Assembly: GCF_021249345.1 (NCBI RefSeq)
Contig: NZ_CP089588.1
Span: 1,984,001 to 2,048,000, forward strand
Direction: 5' to 3'
DNA length: 64,000 bases
From: Halobacterium wangiae
GTDB taxonomy: Archaea; Halobacteriota; Halobacteria; Halobacteriales; Halobacteriaceae
Shown: positions 25,531 through 33,029 of the stretch, piece after piece
How the letters are laid out: every line of letters starts with the position of its first letter
Numbering within the stretch: position 1 is the stretch's first letter
Position numbers and translations under genes: made by a program
The notes under the pieces: generated by a model
Databases searched by the model: none
Told to the model about the DNA's origin: nothing
The model's input: the letters and a program-made list of their open reading frames with translations, nothing else

Positions 25531-26598
25531 TCAGGGGGTCGCCGATGCGGCCAGCAGGAACCACCCCTGCCCGTGGAGCGTGACACCGGCGGGCGCCTTC
25601 GGCCCACCGGGGACTTTCGCTACCCGACGGACCCGGCCCCGGCTGTCCACGACGCCCTCACACACCTCCATCGCCTGCCGCGCCGGTGGGACGTACGTCT
25701 CCGGGTCGAGGACACCCAAATCGACTCCCCGCCCGAAGGCGTAGGCGGCCATCAGCGTGCCAGACGTCTCCAGCCACGACGTCCGGTCGTCGACGATGTT
25801 GTGCCAGAAGCCGCTGGCGTCCTGGTAGGGAAGCATCGCGGCCGCGAGGGTTTCGAACTGCTCGACGAGGTCCTCGCGGGCGGCGTGGTCAGCCGGGAGC
25901 ACTGCGAGAACGTCCGCGAGTGCGGCCAGCACCCAGCCGTTTCCGCGAGCCCAGAACGTGCTCTGCACGAAGCTGTTGGGCTCTGCCGCCCAGTTGTGCC
26001 GGTAGAGTCCGGTCTCTGGGTCACGGAGGCGGTTCCGGCACACGTGGAACTGCGCGACCGCGTCATCGACGGCGTCGGGGTCGTCCGCGAGCACGCCGTA
26101 GCGCGCGAGGAACGGGGCGGCCATGTACAGCATGTCCACCCACAGCTCCTGAGCTTCCCGGCGCTGCGGGATGCCGACCCCATCTACGCGTTCGACCCGC
26201 TGGAGGAACTCGTACTGCTTCTGGGCGGCGTCGAGGTAGTAGTCGTCGCCCGTCCGGTCGTACAGCTCGAGGACGCCGTGGCCCGGAATCAGTGGGTCCG
26301 CGATGGAGGTGTACCCGACGCGGTCCTGTTCACCCCAGTCGACGTCCCAGTCGAGGTGTTTCGTGTGGAGCGACCCGTACGCGAACTGTCCCTCGCCCGT
26401 CTGGGTCTCGATGGACCGCTCGACGTGGTGTTTCGCATCCGCAACGCGTACCCCACACGCGAGCAGGCCGTTCACGAGCACCCCCTTCTCCCAGTCGTGG
26501 TCCGCTACGTCCATGCCGAGGAACGGCTGGTCGTCGTGGTGGGCGAGCGAGTAGTCGGCGACGCGGTCGACCAGTTCGGGCAGCGGTGCGCGAGCCAT
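25531..26598 (-). CDS. GH105/GH88-type unsaturated glycuronyl hydrolase (paralogue 3)
   Basis: 355 residues, cytoplasmic, same fold as the two paralogues. It starts MARAPLPELVDRVADY; catalytic Asp155 is in LWVDMLYMAAPF; other landmarks are HGVLELYDRTGDDYY, RDPETGLYRHNW, FWARGNGW and SGFWHNIVDD. FWARGNGW is closer to the family consensus than the FWSRG of the other two. It begins 4 nt after the stop of a VOC gene, so the pair is co-translated. The HGVLELY-coding block is identical in DNA to those of the other two paralogues. Confidence 0.9.
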   Translation of the reverse strand: MARAPLPELVDRVADYSLAHHDDQPFLGMDVADHDWEKGVLVNGLLACGVRVADAKHHVERSIETQTGEGQFAYGSLHTKHLDWDVDWGEQDRVGYTSIADPLIPGHGVLELYDRTGDDYYLDAAQKQYEFLQRVERVDGVGIPQRREAQELWVDMLYMAAPFLARYGVLADDPDAVDDAVAQFHVCRNRLRDPETGLYRHNWAAEPNSFVQSTFWARGNGWVLAALADVLAVLPADHAAREDLVEQFETLAAAMLPYQDASGFWHNIVDDRTSWLETSGTLMAAYAFGRGVDLGVLDPETYVPPARQAMEVCEGVVDSRGRVRRVAKVPGGPKAPAGVTLHGQGWFLLAASATP

Positions 26599-26602
26599 TC
26601 CG

Positions 26603-27019
26603 TCACTCCGGCGGCGGCCCCTCCAGCCGCTCGATGAGTTCGATGGCGTGGCCGTCCGGGTCCTCGACGAACGTGATGACGTTCCGGTGTGTCTCGAACG
26701 GCGTCGTCTTTGGGGGCAGAATCACGTGACAGTCGGTCCGTTCGACGAGTTCCTCGAAGACACCGTGCAGGTCTTCCTCGACCAGCAAGCAGACCGAGTG
26801 GTCGGTGTGGATGGTGTCACTGCCGCCGCCTGTCACGGGTTCGTCGTTCGAGGGGTCCTCGAAGATGTGGATGTCGGAGCCAGTCTCGGGCCCGAGGTAG
26901 ACGTGCTCCACGCCGTCCTCCTCGAACCCCCACTTCTCCTCGAACCCGAGTCCGTCCAGGTAGAACTCCTTCGAACGTTCCAGATCCGTCACTCTGAACG
27001 CCGTGTGGATCAACTCCAT
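26603..27019 (-). CDS. VOC (glyoxalase I-like) family protein
   Basis: 138 residues from ATG 27019 (MELIHTAFRVTDLERS). A TATA-like CTTATGC lies about 26 nt upstream, and the upstream in-frame start at 27037 is less likely. First repeat: HTAFRVTDLERSKEFYLDGLGF, with VYLGPETGSDIHIFE. Second repeat: HSVCLLVEEDL, with FVEDPDGHAIELIE as C-terminal metal ligand. It resembles lactoylglutathione lyase-like proteins but haloarchaea lack glutathione, so another substrate is likely. It forms a two-gene operon with GH105 paralogue 3. Confidence 0.9.
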   Translation of the reverse strand: MELIHTAFRVTDLERSKEFYLDGLGFEEKWGFEEDGVEHVYLGPETGSDIHIFEDPSNDEPVTGGGSDTIHTDHSVCLLVEEDLHGVFEELVERTDCHVILPPKTTPFETHRNVITFVEDPDGHAIELIERLEGPPPE

Positions 27020-27041
27020 GCTCCCGAATCGGAGCAAAGAT

Positions 27042-27048
27042 GCATAAG
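27042..27048 (-). promoter_or_regulatory. TATA box of the VOC-GH105 operon
   Basis: Minus-strand CTTATGC is centred about 26 nt upstream of the ATG at 27019, fitting leaderless transcription and deciding that start. Confidence 0.5.
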
Positions 27049-27145
27049 CGTACTCCCGGAGTACAACCCGGATGTGGTGGTCAGCTGCTGGAGCCGCCGC
27101 GTGCCGACGGGGGTCCCGACCACTGGTCGTGCCGCCAGACTCGGT

Positions 27146-27937
27146 TTACAGGTTCGACGCTCCGAGGCCGCCGTCGACGGGTATCGCGACGCCGTTGATA
27201 AAACTCGAGCGCTCCGAGGAGAGGTACGCGACGGCGTCCCCGAGCTCCATCGGGTCGCCGATGCGTCCGAGCGGGATGGGTGCGCCTCGCTCCTCGAGGC
27301 CCTGTTCGTAGGACTCGTACTCGCCGCGCTCGACGCCCTGCTCGATGAGTTCGACCGTCCGGTCGGTCTCGTGGGGCGCCGGGAGGACAGCGTTGGCGCG
27401 GATCTCGGGCGCCAGTTCCTTCGAGAGCGTCTTCTCCAGCCCCACGACACCCATGCGGACGGCGTTCGAAAGCACGAGCGACGGGATCGCCTCCTTGACG
27501 CTGCGCGATGCGATGGTGACGATGGTACCGCCGTCGCCCTCCTGAAGGTGCTCGGCGGACTCGCGGACGAGTCGAACGACGCTCATGACGAGCAGGTCGT
27601 AGGCGTCGTACCACTCCTCGTCGGTCGTCTCCAGGAACGGCCCGCTCGGCGGCCCACCCGCGTTCGTCACGAGGTGGTCGAGGCCGCCGAACTCCTCGAC
27701 GGTCCGGTCCACGAGCGTGGTTATGGCGTCCGCGTCCGTCAGGTCGGCGGCGTGCCCGACGACCTCGCCCTCGGCGACCTCCTGGACCTCCTCGACCGCG
27801 TCCTGAAGGCGGTCTTCGTCACGGCCGTTGAGTACGACGTTCGCCCCCTCCTCGGCGAGGCGGGTCGCCGCCGCCTTCCCGAGTCCGCTACTGGACGCCG
27901 TTACGAGTGCACTATCGCCCTCGATTTCCAAATCCAT
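27146..27937 (-). CDS. Short-chain dehydrogenase/reductase lacking the YxxxK pair
   Basis: Rossmann-fold SDR, 263 residues. The cofactor motif is TASSSGLGKA (13-22) and the NAG motif TNAGGP is present. Catalytic Ser144 is in place, but the Tyr-x3-Lys position reads S157-NAV-R161 (LVLSNAVRMG). Relatives with SVKEP...LVLSN sequence form a known atypical beta-ketoacyl-ACP-reductase-like SDR subgroup that also departs from the tetrad. The C-terminal GVAIPVDGGL is normal. Activity may be retained by another mechanism or lost. A TATA box lies at 27966. A KduD-like role in uronate reduction is a guess from context. Confidence 0.92.
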   Translation of the reverse strand: MDLEIEGDSALVTASSSGLGKAAATRLAEEGANVVLNGRDEDRLQDAVEEVQEVAEGEVVGHAADLTDADAITTLVDRTVEEFGGLDHLVTNAGGPPSGPFLETTDEEWYDAYDLLVMSVVRLVRESAEHLQEGDGGTIVTIASRSVKEAIPSLVLSNAVRMGVVGLEKTLSKELAPEIRANAVLPAPHETDRTVELIEQGVERGEYESYEQGLEERGAPIPLGRIGDPMELGDAVAYLSSERSSFINGVAIPVDGGLGASNL

Positions 27938-27965
27938 GGCTGCTTACTACCTCTCCGAGCGGATT

Positions 27966-27971
27966 CTTAAG
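27966..27971 (-). promoter_or_regulatory. TATA box of the SDR gene
   Basis: The palindromic CTTAAG is about 30 nt upstream of the ATG at 27937, matching leaderless spacing on the minus strand. Confidence 0.45.
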
Positions 27972-29060
27972 GGTACCGCATACGCGATACACGGACGGGG
28001 CGGAGAGACGAAAGACACGATCCTCGTACTAGTTACGAACTGCTGACGTGTTCCGGCGGACTTGCAGCAGGCCGTCGACGACTACGACGCTGGGCCGAGG
28101 GAGGTGTCGGTTTCAGGGTCGACAATCAGCGCCTTGTGATGGTATATTACCAATGCTGCATAATACTAAGGATATTGTTTATTTTTGCGATTACGGTTTG
28201 CCAGGCCGTTCGGATCATTTGAACTTGCGTCGCAGCTGGGTAGGCTCGACCTGGACAGATTTCTGGTACAGTCGCACTCCGTTACGACCTCTGGTCTGGA
28301 CAGAAAAGACCGACAAACAGGCGGCATTGGGGGAATTTAATGGATTATCGGGGGTCAAATTGGGGAATAATTAACAAAACGAAACAACCTGTCTCCGGTG
28401 ACCATCGTAACCGACGGGTGCGGTCGGCTACTGTGTGGCAAAGTAGATACCACTCTAAATCGACTCCCAGAAGTGTAGAATAGTCTACGAAGGCCACTAG
28501 AAATACATCGGAATACTTACCATCGTCACTTACTGTCTGATATTTTACTATCATGGACTCGATCCTGGCCCACCGACGGCGAGCGGCGGCGTCTCCACAG
28601 GTGAGCAACCAGCCGATGTGCTGAACACTCGCCAACCCCCGAGAAACGTAGTTGGTCGAGGCTGTTCACTGATGACCCTGAACGAGAACGGGAGTAGTGT
28701 CAGTCAAATCGGTTGAAGAGAGGGCATGCTGCCGAGCACGATTCAGTCGGCCCCATCCGACCCGCGATGCACCATTCCGGGGTAGGCTCGTGGGAAGATG
28801 TTCGGGAGAAGAATCTCCGTCCGTGGCTGCCTCGTACTACTCGCGTTGCCGGCACGCTCCCCGACCGCCGCGGACGCCGTGGTGTCACCCGTCCGCCGGC
28901 AAGACGCCCCACGCGACCGTCGCCGGCCCAGACACGACGTGGCCAACGTTCGTCTCGTCGCCGACGGTCACCGGGGCACCGCCGGCTAGCGCAGTCGCTC
29001 GCGGTCGTGCTCGAACGCCTGCCCCGAACAGACGCCGCGACCCGGCGACCATCCCTGCGT
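27972..29060. other. Gene-poor gap with an AT-rich core
   Basis: No gene is supported. From about 28130 to 28560 AT content is far above the flanks (for example TAATACTAAGGATATTGTTT near 28161), and open frames there (28048-28374 +, 28345-28635 -) are not acidic and match nothing I know. A short frame near 28060-28137 reads like the tail of a protein (LQQAVDDYDAGPREVSVSG) and may be a gene fragment. From about 28700 to 29060 the DNA is GC-rich again, with arginine-rich frames lacking coding character. It marks the border between the catabolic island and the repair/housekeeping block. Confidence 0.5.
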
Positions 29061-29089
29061 TTTTGCCGCCGTCCCACCTACGCCGTAGC

Positions 29090-29788
29090 GTGCGAACCGT
29101 CACCGACCCCGACCCGGAGACCGCCGCGGCGTTCGTCGCCGACGCCAGCAGCGACGGCCTCGCAGTCTCGCTGGTCGGGCGCTGTGCGACGACGTTCGAG
29201 GGGCGTGCGGAGCGGGCGCTACCGGCCGGCGTCAGGCAACTGCTGTACAAGCCCGACGACACGGTGCTGGTCCACGGCGCGTCGGGCCGCGACCCCGTCG
29301 CGTGGTCGTCGGGCGGCGGCGTGACCGCGAGCGTCGTCGACGACGCCCTCGAACTCCACTGCGGCGAGGCCGACGGCGCGGACACGCTGACAGTGCGCTT
29401 CCAGTCCGTCCAGCACGCCACGGCGTTCGCCCCGACGAGCGAAGCGGGCGACGTCTCCGGCACGGAGACCGACCTCAAGGAGCGCGTGCTGTCGAACCCG
29501 GACCTCGTCGAGGCGGGGTTCCGCCCGCTCGCCACGGAGCGCGAGACGCCCGCGGGCCCCGTCGACGTCTACGGCCGCGACGAGAACGGCGCGGTGGTCG
29601 CCGTCGAACTGAAGGCGCGTCGGGCCGGCCCGTCGGCGGCCTCCCAGCTGGAACGGTACGTGACCGCGCTCCGCCGGGACCTCCACGCCGACGCCGAAGT
29701 ACGAGGAATCCTGGTCGCGCCCGAAATCACGGAGAAGACCCGCCGCCTGCTCGCAGAGAGCGGGCTCGACTTCTCGCCCGTCGAGTAG
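29090..29788 (+). CDS. nucS: Endonuclease NucS (EndoMS), mismatch-specific
   Basis: A dimeric nuclease that makes double-strand cuts at mismatches or cuts branched DNA, acting with PCNA. It has 232 residues from GTG 29090 (VRTVTDPDPETAAAF); the in-frame region upstream lacks coding character. The C-terminal nuclease core has the full motif set: D159 in PVDVYGRD, E173 and K175 in VAVELKARR, Q186 in ASQLERYV. The N-terminal domain holds LLYKPDDTVLVHG and RFQSVQHATAF. Its stop codon directly abuts the stop of mutS on the other strand (29788/29789), joining the two mismatch systems. Confidence 0.95.
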   Translation: MRTVTDPDPETAAAFVADASSDGLAVSLVGRCATTFEGRAERALPAGVRQLLYKPDDTVLVHGASGRDPVAWSSGGGVTASVVDDALELHCGEADGADTLTVRFQSVQHATAFAPTSEAGDVSGTETDLKERVLSNPDLVEAGFRPLATERETPAGPVDVYGRDENGAVVAVELKARRAGPSAASQLERYVTALRRDLHADAEVRGILVAPEITEKTRRLLAESGLDFSPVE

Positions 29789-32380
29789 TCACTCCAGGTC
29801 GCGCCGGAGTTCGTTGAGCACGTTCAGCGCCTCGATCGGCGTCAGTTCCGCGACGTTCACGTCCCGGAGTTTCGCCGCCAGGTCGGCGTCCACGCCGGTG
29901 CTCTCGTCCGCTTTCTCGTCCGCGCTCCCGTCGCGTGTCCGTTCGCCAGTGTCCGCCGCGACGACGGACTCGTCAAGGAACTCGCGGGCGCGGTCCACCA
30001 CCTCGTCGGGGACGCCCGCGGTCCGCGCGACTTCGACGCCGTAGGAGGCGGTGGCCGCGCCATCCCGGACTTCGTGCTGGAACGTGACCCCTTCGTCCGT
30101 GCGCGTCGCGCCGAAGTGGAGGTTGACCGCATTCGGCAAGCGCTCGGCGTCAGCGGTGAGTTCGTGGTGGTGGGTGGCGAACAGCGTGGTCGCGCCGAGT
30201 TCGTCGTGGACGTACTCCGTGACGGCGCGCGCGATAGCGAGACCGTCGGTGGTCGACGTCCCCCGCCCGACCTCGTCGAGCAGGACGAGGGAGTCCTCGG
30301 TGGCCGCGCGCAGGATGGCGGCGAGTTCGGTCATCTCCACCATGAACGTCGAGCGGCCGCCCGCGATGTCGTCGCTCGCGCCGACACGCGTGAAGATGCG
30401 GTCGACGACCCGCAGTCGGGCGTTCGCGGCGGGGACGAAGCTCCCGGCCTGCGCGAGCAGGACGACGAGTGCGACCTGGCGCATGTACGTCGACTTCCCG
30501 CTCATGTTCGGCCCGGTGACGACGGCGACCCGCTCGTCGGGTGTGAGGCGGGTGTCGTTCGGGACGAAGCCCGACTCCGTGCGCTCGACGACCGGGTGGC
30601 GCCCGCCCTCGACGCGGATGCCGTCGCCGCCCATCGTGGGCCGTGCGTAGTCGTGGGCCGCGGCGACGGACGCGAACGAGGCGAGCGCGTCCAGCGCGGC
30701 GAGTGCCGCCGCCACCGCCTGCATCCGCTCGGCTTCGCGGGCGACCCGGTCGCGGACTTCGGTGAACAGTTCGTACTCGAGGTCCTGGGCGCGCTGCTCG
30801 GCGCGCACGATGTCGTCCTCGCGTTCCTTCAGTTCGGGCGTGACGTACCGCTCGGCGTTCTTCAGCGTCTGGCGGCGCTGGTAGTTGTCGGGTACTGCCT
30901 CGCTGTTCGCGTGGGTCACCTCGATGTAGTAGCCGTGGACGGCGTTGTGCCCGACCTTCAGCGAGTCGACGCCGGTGCGCTCGCGCTCCGCGGCTTCGAG
31001 GTCGTCGATCCACTGTTTGCCCGAGCGCTCGGTCTCCCGGAGGTCGTCGAGTGTCTCGTCGTAGCCGTCCCGGACGACGCCGCCCTCGGTGAGTTCCTGT
31101 GGTGGGTCCGGGACGATGGCGCGGTCGAGCAGGTTCCGGATCTCCGGCAGGTCGTCGAGTTCCGCGCGCAACTCCCGGAGTTTCTCACAGTCCGCGTCGG
31201 CGAGCAGCGAGCGCACCTCCGGCACCACGTCGAGGGTCGCCTTCAGCGAGCGCAGGTCCCGTGCGTTCGCGCGGCCTCTGGAGACCCGCGAGACGAGGCG
31301 CTCGATGTCGTAGACGTCCCGGAGGTGCTCGTGGAGTTCCTCGCGGGTCATCGGGTCGGCGACGAGTTCACCGACCGCGTCGTGGCGCGCCTCGATGGCC
31401 TCCCGGTCGGTGAGCGGGCGGCGCAGCCAGTCGGTCAGTGCGCGCCGCCCGAGCGCGCACGCCGTCTCGTCGAGCACGTCCACGAGCGCGGTGCCCGCCG
31501 CGCCGTGGACGCTGCGCTGCTCGAACACCTCCAGGCTGCGCAGCGCCACGGCGTCCATCTGGAGGTACTCCCGCGGGTCGTACCGCGTGAGGTGGTTGAG
31601 GTAGTCGAGCCGCTGGTGGCCCTCCCCACCCCGTGTGTACTCGGCGTACGCGAGCAGCGCGCCGCAGGCCCGGACTTCCGCGTCGACCGCGAGCGCGTCC
31701 GCGCTCCCGAAGTACGACGCCACGCGCTCGGTCGCCACCTCGAGGTCGAACACCCCGTCGTCGTACTCCGCGACGAACGTGTCGCCGTCGAAGCGGCCCG
31801 GGTCGACGTCGGGTCCAGCGACGAGTTCCGCTGGCGCGAACCGCCCGAGTTCGTCCCTGATCCTGGCCGCCTCGGGGAGACTCGTCGCGTAGAAGTCGCC
31901 CGTGGAGACGTCGAGCAGCGCGAGTCCGTATCGGCCGTCGTCGTCGGTGGCCAGCGCCGCGACGAAGTTGTTGTCGTCGCCCGCGAGCAGTTCGTCCTCC
32001 GTGAGTGTCCCCGGGGTCACGATGCGCGTGACGGCGCGCTCGACGACGCCCGACACTTCGTCGGGGTCCTCCACCTGGTCGGCGACCGCGACGCGGTAGC
32101 CCGCGTCCAGCAGGTCGTCGATGTACGGCTCGGCGTTGTCGATGGGGACGCCCGCCATCGGGTAGCGGCCCGTCGAATCCTCGCGGGCGGTCAGCGTGAT
32201 CTCGCAGATGCGGGCGGCCGCCTCGGCGGCGTCGCAGAACAGTTCGTAGAAGTCGCCCACCTGGAACAGCACGAGGGCGTCCTCGTAGCGCCGCGTGAGC
32301 TCGAAGTACTGGCTCATCATCGGCGTGAGGTCGGCCTCGCTCTCGGCCATCTGGTCGGGTGGCCCCAGCGCCGCGTCCAT
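29789..32380 (-). CDS. mutS: DNA mismatch repair protein MutS
   Basis: 863-residue MutS1 from ATG 32380. Mismatch-contact F44-Y-E46 is in [10 protein letters not shown]. Connector and lever/clamp domains follow. The ATPase has Walker [14 protein letters not shown] (about 622-635) and Walker [15 protein letters not shown] (about 699-712), then [11 protein letters not shown]. An acidic, low-complexity stretch ([16 protein letters not shown]) precedes the C-terminal helix pair. Length and domain order are those of bacterial-type MutS, which many haloarchaea carry with MutL. No mutL is present in this window. Confidence 0.97.
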   Translation of the reverse strand: MDAALGPPDQMAESEADLTPMMSQYFELTRRYEDALVLFQVGDFYELFCDAAEAAARICEITLTAREDSTGRYPMAGVPIDNAEPYIDDLLDAGYRVAVADQVEDPDEVSGVVERAVTRIVTPGTLTEDELLAGDDNNFVAALATDDDGRYGLALLDVSTGDFYATSLPEAARIRDELGRFAPAELVAGPDVDPGRFDGDTFVAEYDDGVFDLEVATERVASYFGSADALAVDAEVRACGALLAYAEYTRGGEGHQRLDYLNHLTRYDPREYLQMDAVALRSLEVFEQRSVHGAAGTALVDVLDETACALGRRALTDWLRRPLTDREAIEARHDAVGELVADPMTREELHEHLRDVYDIERLVSRVSRGRANARDLRSLKATLDVVPEVRSLLADADCEKLRELRAELDDLPEIRNLLDRAIVPDPPQELTEGGVVRDGYDETLDDLRETERSGKQWIDDLEAAERERTGVDSLKVGHNAVHGYYIEVTHANSEAVPDNYQRRQTLKNAERYVTPELKEREDDIVRAEQRAQDLEYELFTEVRDRVAREAERMQAVAAALAALDALASFASVAAAHDYARPTMGGDGIRVEGGRHPVVERTESGFVPNDTRLTPDERVAVVTGPNMSGKSTYMRQVALVVLLAQAGSFVPAANARLRVVDRIFTRVGASDDIAGGRSTFMVEMTELAAILRAATEDSLVLLDEVGRGTSTTDGLAIARAVTEYVHDELGATTLFATHHHELTADAERLPNAVNLHFGATRTDEGVTFQHEVRDGAATASYGVEVARTAGVPDEVVDRAREFLDESVVAADTGERTRDGSADEKADESTGVDADLAAKLRDVNVAELTPIEALNVLNELRRDLE

Positions 32381-32509
32381 GCAGGAGGGCAACGGGGTGG
32401 CTACTGTTATGCTCGTCGGTTGATTCGGAGTCGAGGGCCGCCGACGGTGTCCAGCGGAGTCGTCTCTCACCGGGGATTTTTGCGTTCGCAGACGCTACGT
32501 CACCCACGA

Positions 32510-32956
32510 ATGGCGGGCGTCGTCGAGAGCGTCGAACGTCGCGCCGAGAACGTCTTCCGGCTGCTCGGGCTCGACCGAATCGCCGCCCCGGCGCGGGCGG
32601 TCCGGGCGGTCGAGTTCGGCGTCGTCGGTACCACCGGCGCCGTCGTGAACGCCGTCGTCTTCGTCCTCGCGCCGGTGGCGTACCTCCTGGCCGGCGCGCT
32701 GGCGTTCGTGAGCGGCACCGCCTGGACGTTCGTCCTCAACTGGACGGTCACGTACGACCGGCCGAGCCACGACCCCCGCCGCGCGCTCGCCCGGTACGCG
32801 TCGGTGTACGGCCTCGGGTTCGTCGTCTACTCGGTCGCGCTCGCGGTCGGCGTCGAGGGTCTCCACCTGGCCGCGCTCTCCGCGAACGTCGGGGCCATCG
32901 CCGTCGCCGGCACCGTGAACTTCGCCGGCAGCGAACTGTTCGCGCTCGGCGAGTGA
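32510..32956 (+). CDS. GtrA family membrane protein
   Basis: 148 residues from ATG 32510, with four predicted membrane helices and the family pattern VEFGVVGTTGAVVNAVVFV, then FVLNWTVTYD and an arginine cluster (RRALARYASVYG). GtrA proteins are thought to help flip or support transfer of lipid-linked sugars for cell-envelope polysaccharide or protein glycosylation. It is divergent from mutS and 73 bp upstream of a MutS5-like gene; no functional link is evident. Confidence 0.92.
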   Translation: MAGVVESVERRAENVFRLLGLDRIAAPARAVRAVEFGVVGTTGAVVNAVVFVLAPVAYLLAGALAFVSGTAWTFVLNWTVTYDRPSHDPRRALARYASVYGLGFVVYSVALAVGVEGLHLAALSANVGAIAVAGTVNFAGSELFALGE

Positions 32957-33029
32957 CCTCGCCGGCCACCGCCCGGCCCGGTAGCGCGGACCGCGGCACC
33001 CTTTACCCCCGGGTGTCACAGTCCGAGGT

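Noticed and set aside
28345-28635. 96-codon minus frame in the AT-rich gap
   Set aside because: Not acidic, no recognised domain, no promoter at proper spacing; treated as non-coding.
30074-32509. Very long plus-strand open frame (about 800 codons) before the GtrA gene
   Set aside because: Antisense to mutS; composition is non-acidic and repetitive. Only the part from 32510 is GtrA.
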